Part shown: one piece after another, positions 18,601 through 27,424 of the stretch
Layout: the number at the start of each line of letters is the position of its first letter
Numbering within the stretch: position 1 is the first letter of the stretch
Assembly: GCF_000764185.1 (NCBI RefSeq)
Contig: NZ_JQEC01000074.1
Span: 62,001 to 126,000, forward strand
Direction: 5' to 3'
DNA from: Colwellia psychrerythraea
GTDB taxonomy: Bacteria > Pseudomonadota > Gammaproteobacteria > Enterobacterales > Alteromonadaceae
Length of the DNA stretch: 64,000 bases
Position numbers and translations under genes: made by a program
Notes under the pieces: model-generated
What the model saw: only the letters and a program-made list of their open reading frames with translations
Database searches by the model: none
Told to the model about the DNA's origin: nothing

Positions 18601-18887
18601 CCAAACTGTCAGGTAGTCATAACTACTTAAATCCAGAGTCATACCCCTATGTAGTGTTAGTGGGTTACAACGCTAACCAACAAGTTATTGAACCTATTGG
18701 GGTTGGGCGAGTTGAAAATAACAAAGTGATAAGTGTCGGCACCGTTAATCTTACTTCGTTAGATTTTATTGGTTATGCACAAGTTCATCAAAATTTAGCA
18801 GAATCTTTAATAAGTTATGCAGAAGGTGATGTAACAATACAACAATTAAAAGCACAGTTACAAGCCGTGTTGAAGGAAGAAGGTTAA
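15657..18887 (+). CDS. Secreted dockerin / Ig-like / carboxypeptidase-regulatory-domain protein
   Basis: The 1,076-residue product has a signal peptide ending about CLASVAEE (residue 24). Residues ~33-86 form a dockerin type I-like domain with two calcium loops, DLDNDGDVDFTDL and DLNQDGVIDSRDA. Several Ig-like beta-sandwich domains follow (~95-800), then a carboxypeptidase-regulatory-like domain (~809-870, NGAVADQFGQPLAGVEVEIP) and an unrecognised C-terminal region. Dockerins bind cohesins; no cohesin is visible in the window, so the partner is unknown. No catalytic domain was seen. The stop lies 5 bases before the next gene, which shows a shared transcript. A start at Met8 would leave a shorter but still functional signal peptide; the upstream ATG is chosen only for length. 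A structural or surface-assembly role is inferred. Confidence 0.85.
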   Translation: MITLQKVMLFLLVFFTCLASVAEEVTPVNEAIIGDLDNDGDVDFTDLRTMSLMIRRGEVLPPSYDLNQDGVIDSRDARELRFLCSYLYCKAAPAASLFYPGYAENRPLLNTEAFIVKLTPLIDRIDLVEFNLNNTSWHQGSFIEGSYQHNFGLLSIGTHELQIRVNGSNHYKSSDGSPIFIINVESPEDYPDTVKPQIQLNNTGPIEVEDSFYIVSGVAEDPVQPYSGIKSIIIESDRYPEAQFTGSFDSSNGAFAIEVPLKALANAIKVTAQDNSGNEAYVELVINRDPAPSLMNILPNNGSVTTNSNTTISGEIFSILPVNELTFWMDEWQLTPTTTDTPNVYAFSIPGVALEHGLNTFNLTVKSSSNKQDQFVLNIHYTVENADEIAAPTITLNSPSDGALLNQESFRVSAFIQSSAGPLTVMFNGNVVVEATSGKTQYNLNELVSFNDIESVIAATIVATDSLNKSSTQNITYYRDISEPIITLESPLSLSETNLISGSPYLMKGTISDDNLASVLFNNEPVTLQPTGIDNTYAFSVSIPVASQTTLPVTISAYDQSGNHRRVEYLLHNNETASLVPLMPAQDTAYITKGDPISVQVVARMDGILGNETASIQFLSDNNLSTPVNMDISGTLASGTIRLPAIAAQMKIIISLHGQNGELITQSEIDVNVTSFIDVAVEVVRVEPINNSDFIEPNAPIEIYFNKEIDLSLLSVQVLETLHGKTYINEDDLGTDYLSSEGYKLVDIHRNNMLVPGETELNPGSTGVAFYANKMFGFNAEVYVDVIYDGNEVSRSFFSVRELPTLINGAVADQFGQPLAGVEVEIPELNRKTKTDGDGGFAFGYQETGEQVIPSGQYTLAINQNFTTPNLGMINTQISVQRNYGNNLERLTLQELDRNIAFQSISSGQVNNLVGGDLILDLTQAKVLFDKGRTDGAAHLQFLPFEHIGVRMWPGAVPLWIYSSQPKGVTVEGDISLTLSIPKLSGSHNYLNPESYPYVVLVGYNANQQVIEPIGVGRVENNKVISVGTVNLTSLDFIGYAQVHQNLAESLISYAEGDVTIQQLKAQLQAVLKEEG

Positions 18888-18892
18888 GACAC

Positions 18893-21800
18893 ATGATGAG
18901 TCAATTAATGAACTGTTTAACTAACAGGTTCACCACAATAATAGTGAGTTTTAAGCATAAAAAACGTACCCTTTTATGGGGGCTTGTTGGCATACTTTCT
19001 TCTAGTTCTGCTTTTGCTATTTGGGGGCCTGCTATGTACGTAGGACCTGTACCTAATGTCGCTATGAAACATGGTTATGTTATGGCGCGTTCGGTTGTAC
19101 TTGATCCTGCAACCAATCAACCTATTTTAGTGAATTACAATGAAGATGGCACTGAAGCTGGTGTGGTATCAGTAGGTGGCGGAAATAATGTAACTGAACT
19201 ATCAATTATGTCTGCAGCCGCTTTTTTTGCCGAGCAACAGCGCATAGAAGTATTTAAGCTGCAATACAAAGACACACTGGCCAAAGGTGCACAATTAATG
19301 TCGCGTGATGCCTTTTTATCGGCCAGTTTTAAGACGGCCGACAATATCACCATTATTTCGTCCCCTGGTTTATCTAGTAATATAAACAGTGTGTTAGTAA
19401 GAGGGCAAAGTGATCGCATATTACCTGACCCTAATCAATTAGCCTTGCTTAAGCTTTCATTTGACCATACCACTGCTCAGGTGGCTGATGACTCAGTATC
19501 GCTTGTCGTCAGTCCTGAAGGAAATATTCTTGCGCAATCAAATAAACATATAGGTTATCGTACCGGATTTTTTGGCAAGCCCAATGAAGCACAAACAGGA
19601 AAAAGCCACGGCAGCGTAGATCGTGATGAAACGGTATTTGGCCCAGTACCCGGTGTCAAAGTTAACGTAGATGAATTTGCTTATATAGGCGGGGTTGATG
19701 TAACGGATAGAAACGGAAAATATGGTTTTTCATTTTTCATGCCTATATGCCCTATTGGGGGATTTGAATTTACCACCAACGTATGGTCCGAACTTCATTA
19801 TACCAATTTACTACCCATGGGCAGTCCTGTACGATCGTACTTTTTACAAACACCAGGCTACGACTATTGTTATGCCGATTTAGTGCCTGTTATGTTAGTA
19901 CCAGCAGTTATTGGTATTTTAGCCAGTATATCGACGCCCTTTTATCAAAGTAACCTCTATGCTGATGTGATGTTCCTCACAGGGGTGATGTATATTAGCA
20001 ACCAACATGGCTTTGATGTGCCCATTGGTGAAACAACACATACCTCTTTTAGTGAAGAGGCCGATGACCGCTTACAGCACTTTTATGATTTTAATGGTGA
20101 CGGACAGGCGGATAGTGTAGTTCAAGGTCACTTGGTAACAAAAGCCAATGCAGATGGCGATGATGAAGAGGTTTTTGAAGCCAATGCCGATGGTGATTTA
20201 CAAGGACTTTATTTTCAAACACCTGAAGCAGGGGAAGCACCTGATTTACTACGTGTTATTGACCAAGAGGTTCGTAAAGCCTCTGTTGGTTTGTTAGAGA
20301 GTATTAGTACTGCTGATTTACGGAATACCGACGTGCTCTTTTTTAGAGAGTCGACCGGGCAATTAATCATGGAACGAAACGGCTTAAAAGAAGCTGAGGT
20401 TAGAGGCGGTGAAGTACAGCTAGATGAAGAAACGCAACTTGTTGGCTACCGAGTTATGCTGCGCGGCCCTAGAGATTGGGGCCTGAATATAGGTGGCGGA
20501 GTAGGCTATAAAGGACGAAAATCAAACTATGAAGAATGGGCGACTGATTATCAATTAACCGAGCCGTTTCAACAGAAAAAGTCTGACTACATTCGTGAAG
20601 GCGAGTACATTAAAATTGTTGCCATTAACCGCGCTACGGGTTACATGGGCACCGCCAAAGCGCAAATAAATAGAACATATTCAGGAAGCCTGACCGTATT
20701 AGCACCACCTATTGTTTTAAGACCACCTAATTTAAAAATATGGGCAGAACGAAAATACGATGTTGAAAAAGGCCTGACAAAAGGTGAAGAACGCACCTAT
20801 ACCATTGGTACTGAAGGTGCAGCCTTAACCAGTGATACCACTATCACCATTTATACCGAATGGCTCGATGAATACGGAAACCCCCTACCAGAGGAGCTTG
20901 GCTTAGATGATGGCGAGCAGTATGGTTTTACTGGACGCTTGGCAAAAGTTGTTGGAGCAAACCAATTACAGGGCGTTGGCGCAGGTAATGACTTAGCCTC
21001 TTTTGCGATAGCACCAGGCAGAAAAACACAAGTTATCAATGTAGGTAGTAATCTAAGCACTGCTGAGCACTACTATGTGCATGTTATTGGCAAGGGTAAA
21101 GATCAAGAGTGTGGTAGTGGCGGTAGTTGCCCAAGCTTTACTGAACCTGGTTTCACCGCACCTTATGACAGCAGACCTAACCTGTTAGTGCCTTTCTTAG
21201 TGCCACTTCCCGATGAAGACCTAACTTGGCTAACCTACCATGTATATCGTGGTTTACTCGCTGATGACACTATTACCGACAAACCTAATAAACCGTTGCC
21301 AGCTTATAGTTGGGCGTATCGTCCAGAGTATCAATTCAGCCAATTCGGCTTAGAAATGCAATCAATTACCGCAACCGATGACAATGGCACAACAACGGGC
21401 TCTAATATCCTAAATAGTGACAATCCGATTATAACCATTAGCGATGACTACATCACAGCGTTGTACTCTTTAATTAGTAGTAACTATGACAGATTAACCG
21501 CGATAGACGGCCCACAACAATTAGTCTTAGCACTAGGTCAAGAAGAGCAAATTATTACCATCGGTGAAGATAACAGCATTTCCTTCAGCAATATCGAGCA
21601 TTTAGCAAACTTAGATCCAGAAGACTTTTTAACTATGCGATTATACAGTAATAATGATGCCAGTAATATATTGTGGGAGTATGCTTTTTTAACCAATGAC
21701 TTAGATATCGATTCAGACAATAACAATGGTTTTGGTAAGCCAGACTTATCTGCGGCTGAAGAACGTATTGAGTCAAAGTTTAATGATGAAGATAAACCAG

Positions 21801-22303
21801 GGAAACTAATTTTTGTTGATGCAAGTATTGAAAATGAAGGAGGTAATGATAATACTTTACCAGGCTTTGCTAACTATAACGCAATAGAACAAACCACTTT
21901 TGTACCTCTAGTTATTCATGTCAACCTTGGAGAAGAGGGGGGGCGTGATAATACGTTCTTACAACTTTCTTATTATGCTTCTGTACCAGAAAGCCAAGCA
22001 AAGTTCGAATATCACTTTTATGATGAAGATGCCAAAAACGATGGTGATGAAGAGTCAGACAAAGACAAAAAACAATACATTCCAAGTAAGGGGGTATTGA
22101 GAGTTTGGACTAAAAAGTCAACAAAAGACAGAAACCACTTATCTGTCACTGAGGCTGGTGACTTTGTGCCAACAGGTACCCTGATTCCTTTAAGTAAGTT
22201 ACCTGAATTGACTGATGACAAGTTAACCTTGTATGTTGAAGTCGTCGGTATTAGTGAAATACCCGGAAATTACTTAATTCAAGCTAAGGTTGAAAGCCTA
22301 TAA
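18893..22303 (+). CDS. Large secreted protein of unknown function
   Basis: The 1,136-residue product is not recognised. It has an unusually long signal region: about 20 residues, a basic KHKKR patch, then a hydrophobic stretch ending SSSAFA (about residue 42). A GGAAGAAGG ribosome site lies inside the end of the preceding gene, eight bases before the ATG, supporting this start and tight coupling. A peptidase-regulatory-like fold may lie around 19640-19870 (VDVTDRNGKYGFSFFMP). A single EF-hand/FG-GAP-like loop (DFNGDGQADSV) is at about 20090. The rest is beta-rich and acidic. Its place directly after the dockerin gene suggests the two products work together at the cell surface. No enzyme motif was found. 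Confidence 0.8.
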   Translation: MMSQLMNCLTNRFTTIIVSFKHKKRTLLWGLVGILSSSSAFAIWGPAMYVGPVPNVAMKHGYVMARSVVLDPATNQPILVNYNEDGTEAGVVSVGGGNNVTELSIMSAAAFFAEQQRIEVFKLQYKDTLAKGAQLMSRDAFLSASFKTADNITIISSPGLSSNINSVLVRGQSDRILPDPNQLALLKLSFDHTTAQVADDSVSLVVSPEGNILAQSNKHIGYRTGFFGKPNEAQTGKSHGSVDRDETVFGPVPGVKVNVDEFAYIGGVDVTDRNGKYGFSFFMPICPIGGFEFTTNVWSELHYTNLLPMGSPVRSYFLQTPGYDYCYADLVPVMLVPAVIGILASISTPFYQSNLYADVMFLTGVMYISNQHGFDVPIGETTHTSFSEEADDRLQHFYDFNGDGQADSVVQGHLVTKANADGDDEEVFEANADGDLQGLYFQTPEAGEAPDLLRVIDQEVRKASVGLLESISTADLRNTDVLFFRESTGQLIMERNGLKEAEVRGGEVQLDEETQLVGYRVMLRGPRDWGLNIGGGVGYKGRKSNYEEWATDYQLTEPFQQKKSDYIREGEYIKIVAINRATGYMGTAKAQINRTYSGSLTVLAPPIVLRPPNLKIWAERKYDVEKGLTKGEERTYTIGTEGAALTSDTTITIYTEWLDEYGNPLPEELGLDDGEQYGFTGRLAKVVGANQLQGVGAGNDLASFAIAPGRKTQVINVGSNLSTAEHYYVHVIGKGKDQECGSGGSCPSFTEPGFTAPYDSRPNLLVPFLVPLPDEDLTWLTYHVYRGLLADDTITDKPNKPLPAYSWAYRPEYQFSQFGLEMQSITATDDNGTTTGSNILNSDNPIITISDDYITALYSLISSNYDRLTAIDGPQQLVLALGQEEQIITIGEDNSISFSNIEHLANLDPEDFLTMRLYSNNDASNILWEYAFLTNDLDIDSDNNNGFGKPDLSAAEERIESKFNDEDKPGKLIFVDASIENEGGNDNTLPGFANYNAIEQTTFVPLVIHVNLGEEGGRDNTFLQLSYYASVPESQAKFEYHFYDEDAKNDGDEESDKDKKQYIPSKGVLRVWTKKSTKDRNHLSVTEAGDFVPTGTLIPLSKLPELTDDKLTLYVEVVGISEIPGNYLIQAKVESL

Positions 22304-22383
22304 CGCCTCTAATCAATGTGTTATTTGTCACTTGAATTTATGATGGAGATGATTTGAATATTAAAATTAAAAGGAAGTGTCCT

Positions 22384-23247
22384 ATGAAAAAACTAGCAAA
22401 ATATTATCTAGGTGCATTAATGCTCTGTAGCTTAATACTTTCACCATTAGCTTCGGCTACAGATGACCAAGCCGCGATAAACCGATTAGTGCAGTTAAGC
22501 ACTATACCAACGCAAGCATCCATTGATGAAGTAATTGCTTTAGCTAGTGAAGGTAGCACTAATGTAATGCGGCAACAGTTTGTTTTTACTGCGTTGATAC
22601 GCATTGGACCTTCGGTCAGTGGTGACTCTTATGCTAAAGGAATTTTGGATACAGGTACGGCAAGTGCTAAAAACCTACAAGGTGCGCTAGCTTATTTATC
22701 CAGCCACCCTGAGAGCTGGATGATTCCTTATGTGGCAACCTATATTCAACCAAGCCAAGCGGGTATCATTCGTTCAATGGCGGCTTATTTGGCCGGACGT
22801 CTAAATCTAACCGACCAAAAAAACAACATACTAACGGTAATGGCAGATACTACCATTGCGGACGACCGTATTCATGCAGCTTTAGGTTTGTCACATCTTA
22901 TTACGGGCACTGAATTTAATACGGTTATTGACGGCTCTAGTATGCGAAGTTGGGATAAAAAACTCATACATCGTTACCATGTTTTTAATTGGGTAAGTAA
23001 TGATGAAAAAGATAAGTTAGTGGGTACGCTATATCAACGCAGCGAAACATTTTTAGTACTTACAGCATATGAATATTTGCTAACGAACAATAAAATTGAT
23101 TTACTAAAACGCCTTAAAATCATTAATGAAGACAATGGTAATGCTGCAATAACGTATCCTCCCATGCAAGCTATTGTACGCATGTTAGGTTATCAAATAA
23201 GTGGCACTTACGATGCTGCGAAAATTACTAAATCAGCATTAATGTAA
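22384..23247 (+). CDS. Secreted HEAT-repeat-like helical protein
   Basis: The start at ATG 22384 is preferred because AAGGAAG lies about eight bases upstream and the product then begins with a clean signal peptide (MKKLAKYYLGALMLCS... ending ASA). A TTG start 30 bases upstream has no such support. The 287-residue mature protein is helical, with a spacing (AYLSSHPESWMIPYVATYI, MAAYLAGRLN, RIHAALGLSHLI) like HEAT or Armadillo repeats, which act as protein-binding scaffolds. No catalytic motif is visible. It lies on the same strand between the large secreted protein and a lipoprotein gene, so it probably belongs to the same locus. The HEAT assignment is by pattern and is moderate. Confidence 0.75.
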   Translation: MKKLAKYYLGALMLCSLILSPLASATDDQAAINRLVQLSTIPTQASIDEVIALASEGSTNVMRQQFVFTALIRIGPSVSGDSYAKGILDTGTASAKNLQGALAYLSSHPESWMIPYVATYIQPSQAGIIRSMAAYLAGRLNLTDQKNNILTVMADTTIADDRIHAALGLSHLITGTEFNTVIDGSSMRSWDKKLIHRYHVFNWVSNDEKDKLVGTLYQRSETFLVLTAYEYLLTNNKIDLLKRLKIINEDNGNAAITYPPMQAIVRMLGYQISGTYDAAKITKSALM

Positions 23248-23350
23248 CAATAAATGCATCCTATGTAGCAGCAAGGTTTGTAACCTTTTTATTATAAGTT
23301 TATTAATTTTTCCGTCATGGCATTTATTATAGAAAAGAGAAGAGAATTCA

Positions 23351-24028
23351 ATGACAAAAGCACAATATTCACACCGTAAGATATTAACAAAACTCACTGT
23401 ACTGTTTTTACTTTTATCTATGGCCGGCTGTTCAGTAGTTTCGGGACGTTATGGTCCTTTTACCTTCACCGTGCAAACTCAAAGTGGTGCGAAAGTAGAT
23501 GATATTATCGTTGGTTTGTCATTTAATCGCCCTAATTCACTTTTTCGCTCTAACCATACTTATAGAGAAAAACTCCTTGTTAACAGTGGTGAAAAAGTTA
23601 CCTTGCCTCGCGGTTATGTGCTTGATACTGAGGATACCGGTATTGGCATGATCTTAAGTGTGCAACATATGGATTATTATCAGTATTCAACAGAATATGT
23701 CACCATTAATACTGCCGATAAAAATGTTATTATTGTTTTACCAGATCCTATTATTAAAAAAAATAAGGGGGTTACTGAAAAAGAGATTAAAAACGGAATG
23801 AAATGGGGGGCTAAAAGCCGATTAGAAGCAATACATAGACAACAAATCGCTCGTTTACATTCTATTTCACAACGTTATTTTGTTGCTTTGGTAAAATTAG
23901 GTCGAGAAGATTTGGTCGAAAAATATTTGACATTAAAAATGACAGCTATTTTTGGTGATAAGATGAATTCCTCTGAAGCTAAAGCAGTTGAACAACAAGT
24001 TAGAGAGGGTATTCGTGTACGTACTTAA
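23351..24028 (+). CDS. Lipoprotein of unknown function
   Basis: The 225-residue product has a lipoprotein signal with lipobox MAGC (Cys27); the following Ser favours the outer membrane by the E. coli rule. The N-terminal half looks like a beta-sandwich (FTFTVQTQSGAKVDDIIVGLSF). The C-terminal third (~150-225) is helical and charged. The family is not recognised. The 3' end overlaps the start of the next gene by 14 bases, and that gene's ribosome site lies inside this one, so the two are translationally coupled. It probably anchors or assists the PLC-like protein encoded next; that is inference. Confidence 0.8.
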   Translation: MTKAQYSHRKILTKLTVLFLLLSMAGCSVVSGRYGPFTFTVQTQSGAKVDDIIVGLSFNRPNSLFRSNHTYREKLLVNSGEKVTLPRGYVLDTEDTGIGMILSVQHMDYYQYSTEYVTINTADKNVIIVLPDPIIKKNKGVTEKEIKNGMKWGAKSRLEAIHRQQIARLHSISQRYFVALVKLGREDLVEKYLTLKMTAIFGDKMNSSEAKAVEQQVREGIRVRT

Positions 24029-26447
24029 TAAGCAATTAAATAACTCGATAGTTAAAATACTACTAACCATCTTTGTTGCCAATATCTCTTTTGCAGCGTT
24101 GGCGCATGATACCAAAGTTACCCATCCGGTTATCACCCTTGAAGCTATTCGCCTACTTGAAAAACAAGATAAAGTTAAAGGTGAGTTTACTGAGCTTTAC
24201 CGTATGACATCAGATGGACGGATACTTGACAGTGGTGAATTTCCTTTATTTTGGGGCGCATGGAATACAACAACGAATGGCCCTTGGTTATCGACTGCTG
24301 AGAATCAACGCATCTATCCTGATATGGCTGCGGCAAATGTCGATGAAGCCGATGGTTTTTGGCATGATTTAGTTACCACACCTTATGCTAATTTGCATGA
24401 AATTAATGATATGACGGTAATTAGTGGTGTCGTACGTGAAGATCACCCATTTACTAAGGTATTAAACCACTTTTATCATGCCTATAGTACAGCTCCATTA
24501 ACAATACTGGGTAAAGAGCTTGGTGAAAATAGTAAAACTCGCGCATTATCTTTTTTAGTTCGTTCAGCTAACCAGTATGGTTATGAAATAGGTCATGATG
24601 TTAGTGATGATAACTGGGAAGACGACTGGTATGACATTGACGAAACGTTAAAAAATAATATTAGAGCAGCTAGCGTAAACCCCGACAAAGTGTATTTTTC
24701 CAAACATTTATCTTTTCAAACTTTTGGTGAAGCTTTGCATCATGTGGAAGATATGAGTTCAATTGCCCACGTACAAAACGATGGTCATCTGGTTTTTTCT
24801 GATGATGAGCTAGATGACTACGAAGGGCATTATTTACCAAATAAAATTTTTCAATTTTATGGTACCGGACCTGACGATGCTCCGACCACTAATGATAGTA
24901 ATTGGTTTTTAAATGCGGGTAGTGCCGCGGCTACGGTAAACACCGTAAAAGATATTTGGCCAGATAAACAAAGTACCATTAAATGGACAAGCAATAGTTT
25001 GGCGCATAAAGTCTACAATGCCTCTGTTTTTCAAGGTGTTTTACAACCTGATGGTATAAATACACCAACGAGTGATGAGATTGAGTCGGGTGGTGAACTT
25101 GCTGATATGTTTCAGTATAAAGAGTTAGATGAAAATGGTATTACGAAAAATAAAGGGCTGTACCATGACAACCGTTCGTTTTATGAGTTTGCCGTATGGA
25201 CTATTGAAGGTGTAGGTAATTATCACTATAAAACTTTTTGGTGGTCTAATAATGATTGGTGGCCAACGGAGAGGTTTGATGGCCCCGCCGGTTATTATTA
25301 TCTCGAGCAAAAAACGGGTGACTCTTTTCGAGGAGACGAAAGTGACTTTGCCGTTACTCATAACGGAATACGGGCTGAATTAACTCAAGAATATAGTAAA
25401 GATAATAATGCTCTTAATGGTAATACTGAAAAAAATAAACTGCTGACTAAATTTGGCCAACAATTGGTGCCCTTAGCTATTCAGTATTCAGCTGGCTTTT
25501 CAGCTTACTGGTATAACACTATTAATTCACCTCCATATTTGAAGGCACTGAAGGTTAAGCAACAAGTTATTAAAGTTAAACAAGCCGATGATACTTTGGC
25601 TGATTATGAATTTACTGCTTATGATGCGCGTTGGAAAAATGGTCATGCGTTTTTAGCTAATACTCAAGATAGTATAGATACGTCGGTGGGTTATGTATCA
25701 CAAGCACTATTTACTGCGAAACGAAAACTGAATCGTGAAATCCCCACTGCACCGTTATATCATAATCAAGACATTGATATTTATTTAACTTTCAGTGAGC
25801 CGATTAAATCACCGCAGGAAGGTAATAGTGGTTTTGAAATAGGTTTAAAACTTGAATCAGCGCTAAGAAATGGTGAAATATCTGAATCCGCGTCTATTAA
25901 AATGCTAAATAAGGCTGACCTTGTATTTATTGATTTAGATGACTCAAGTAACCCTAAAGTACTCGCCATTAGAGATGATTTTCCTGAGCTTGATGCTACA
26001 AATGTACACTTAAAAGGTAGTCGTTGGTTGGTTATTATTAAAAAGTCAGCCATTGAATCTATTGAACATTTATATGGTGCGGTACGTTTAGTGGTTAAAG
26101 CCAATGATAAGAATCTTCATAGTAGTATTGGAGGTGCAGACCTTGATGATAGACCAAGAACTCCTGCTCGAATTAAAGCCACATTATTAAATGCGGAACC
26201 GCACTATGCTTGGTATGATGGTAATATTGCATTAGATAGTATTTTCTCTGCAAGCAAGGACGCTAGTGGAAAGCCTATTACTAACAAACACTTTAAATAT
26301 GACACTGGTAAAGGCGACCAAAACCATATTTTGTGGTTTAGTCCTCAAGTTACAGAAGACGACCTGACTGAACAAATCGAAAGAAATAAAAACCAAGGTT
26401 ACGACGGCGTATCAGTTACAGGAATACCTAAAGAAGATAAAGATTAA
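24015..26447 (+). CDS. Secreted protein related to zinc-dependent phospholipase C / S1-P1 nuclease
   Basis: The GTG at 24015 is chosen because GAGAGGG stands just upstream and the protein then begins with a normal signal peptide ending FAALA (residue 30). The 810-residue product has the family's hallmarks: THPVI near the mature N-terminus (His37), EDHPFTKVLNHFYH (~142-155) and HHVEDMSSIAH (242-252), with a His-x3-Asp-x5-His zinc pattern. Such enzymes hydrolyse phosphodiester bonds in phospholipids or nucleic acids, and known members use the mature N-terminal residue as a zinc ligand. At about 810 residues it is far longer than classic PLCs (~250-300); residues ~500-810 form a region I do not recognise. 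It is the last gene of the secreted-protein locus. Which substrate it cleaves cannot be told. Confidence 0.75.
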   Translation: MYVLNKQLNNSIVKILLTIFVANISFAALAHDTKVTHPVITLEAIRLLEKQDKVKGEFTELYRMTSDGRILDSGEFPLFWGAWNTTTNGPWLSTAENQRIYPDMAAANVDEADGFWHDLVTTPYANLHEINDMTVISGVVREDHPFTKVLNHFYHAYSTAPLTILGKELGENSKTRALSFLVRSANQYGYEIGHDVSDDNWEDDWYDIDETLKNNIRAASVNPDKVYFSKHLSFQTFGEALHHVEDMSSIAHVQNDGHLVFSDDELDDYEGHYLPNKIFQFYGTGPDDAPTTNDSNWFLNAGSAAATVNTVKDIWPDKQSTIKWTSNSLAHKVYNASVFQGVLQPDGINTPTSDEIESGGELADMFQYKELDENGITKNKGLYHDNRSFYEFAVWTIEGVGNYHYKTFWWSNNDWWPTERFDGPAGYYYLEQKTGDSFRGDESDFAVTHNGIRAELTQEYSKDNNALNGNTEKNKLLTKFGQQLVPLAIQYSAGFSAYWYNTINSPPYLKALKVKQQVIKVKQADDTLADYEFTAYDARWKNGHAFLANTQDSIDTSVGYVSQALFTAKRKLNREIPTAPLYHNQDIDIYLTFSEPIKSPQEGNSGFEIGLKLESALRNGEISESASIKMLNKADLVFIDLDDSSNPKVLAIRDDFPELDATNVHLKGSRWLVIIKKSAIESIEHLYGAVRLVVKANDKNLHSSIGGADLDDRPRTPARIKATLLNAEPHYAWYDGNIALDSIFSASKDASGKPITNKHFKYDTGKGDQNHILWFSPQVTEDDLTEQIERNKNQGYDGVSVTGIPKEDKD

Positions 26448-26516
26448 TCGAATTAATAACAATTGAAATTAACAACATCAAAATTAACAAGGACAGTCGC
26501 TTATCATTGAATAATA

Positions 26517-26563
26517 CAAATCTCTAAATTATGATTAATACATAATCATAATTTAGAGATTTG
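26517..26563. repeat. Perfect 21-bp palindrome, REP-like
   Basis: Two 21-base arms (left arm starting CAAATCTCTAAATTATG) are exact reverse complements around a five-base loop, ATACA. The right arm ends two bases before the ATG of a RAYT transposase fragment. RAYT enzymes act on REP palindromes, so this may be a REP element. It could also serve as a terminator for the PLC-like gene 70 bases upstream. Confidence 0.85.
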
Positions 26564-26565
26564 TT

Positions 26566-26703
26566 ATGACAACAGCAAGAAAGCAATTGATTAGCTTAGC
26601 TGATACACCTTATTATCACTGTATTTCTCGTTGTGTTCGACGTGCCTTTTTGTGCGGTGAAGATAAAAATACAGGGCAGGATTTTGACCATCGGCGAGGT
26701 TAG
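26566..26703 (+). pseudogene. Truncated RAYT (REP-associated tyrosine transposase), N-terminal 45 codons
   Basis: The 45-residue reading frame closely matches the N-terminus of the next transposase (ISRCVRRAFLCGEDKN against ISRCVRRAYLCGEDNH) and stops at TAG after FDHRRG. The HxH motif and the catalytic tyrosine are missing. The break coincides with the left edge of the second RAYT unit, so that unit probably inserted into or replaced this copy. Confidence 0.85.
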
Positions 26704-26745
26704 GTAGTGGAAAATATTGGGACACCCAAACTTTATTGATTAAAT

Positions 26746-26788
26746 CACAGCTCTTTATTGTGGTTGAATAACCACCAGTAAAGAGGTG
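26746..26788. repeat. Imperfect REP-like hairpin before second RAYT gene
   Basis: Left arm CACAGCTCTTTATTGTGGTT (26746-26765) pairs imperfectly with right arm AACCACCAGTAAAGAGGTG (26770-26788) around GAAT. The arm resembles the perfect palindrome at 26517 (shared CTCT..A, then T.TG.TT). GTAG, a usual REP head tetranucleotide, occurs at 26703-26706. Confidence 0.6.
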
Positions 26789-26794
26789 TTCAAT

Positions 26795-27307
26795 ATGACT
26801 CAAGCACGTAGCAAACAAGTATCCCTTCAAGACACCCGTTATTATCACTTAATATCCCGTTGTGTTCGACGTGCCTATTTATGCGGCGAAGACAATCACA
26901 CCAAGCAAAGCTTTGAACACCGCCGACAATGGATGGTTGAGCGTATTCGCTTTTTAATGTCTATTTTTGCTATAGATATAGCGGCTTATGCGGTTATGTC
27001 GAATCACTATCACCTTGTTGTGTATATTGATGAAAGCGAAGCACTGGCATGGAGTGACGATGAGGTTTGTCAGCGTTGGCAGCAGCTTTACCATAGCCAT
27101 CCATTAGTTGAGCGATTACAAAAAAGTGAGAGCAGTTGCCAAGCTGAGATTGATAAAACGCAAAAGATTATCAATCAATGGCGAAGTCGCTTAAGTGATT
27201 TATCTTGGCTGATGCGTAACTTAAATGAACATATCGCCCTAAACAGCATCTCGCTGGTATTCGTGTGGGTAAAATTCATTGGTTTGTCGTTTCACAAGCT
27301 AGATTAA
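26795..27307 (+). pseudogene. RAYT / Y1-type transposase with lost C-terminus
   Basis: The ATG at 26795 is preferred over the upstream GTG because AAGAGG lies eight bases before it and the N-terminus then matches the neighbouring fragment. The 170-residue product has the Y1 transposase fold with the metal-binding HxH motif (AVMSNHYHLVV). It is collinear with RAYTs up to LSWLMRNLNEHIA, where family members continue with a conserved Gly/Arg/Trp-rich region; here the sequence turns to LNSISLVFVWVKF and stops. Another frame from 27247 reads HLAGIRVGKIHWFVV to a stop at 27312, which suggests a deletion with frameshift. The protein is probably inactive. RAYTs mobilise REP palindromes and are not classic insertion sequences. 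Confidence 0.8.
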
Positions 27308-27424
27308 CTTAATAAGTTCATGGTAACCTCAGCATATTTACTTTACATTGGTTGCGTATTAGGCGTGCTGTATTTTAATTAAAAATAGCCTTCACTAAAC
27401 TATTAAAAGTTAAAAAATTATAAA

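Noticed and set aside
25781..26104. 107-codon minus-strand frame inside the PLC-like gene
   Set aside because: It is antisense to a well-supported gene, with no start context or domain.
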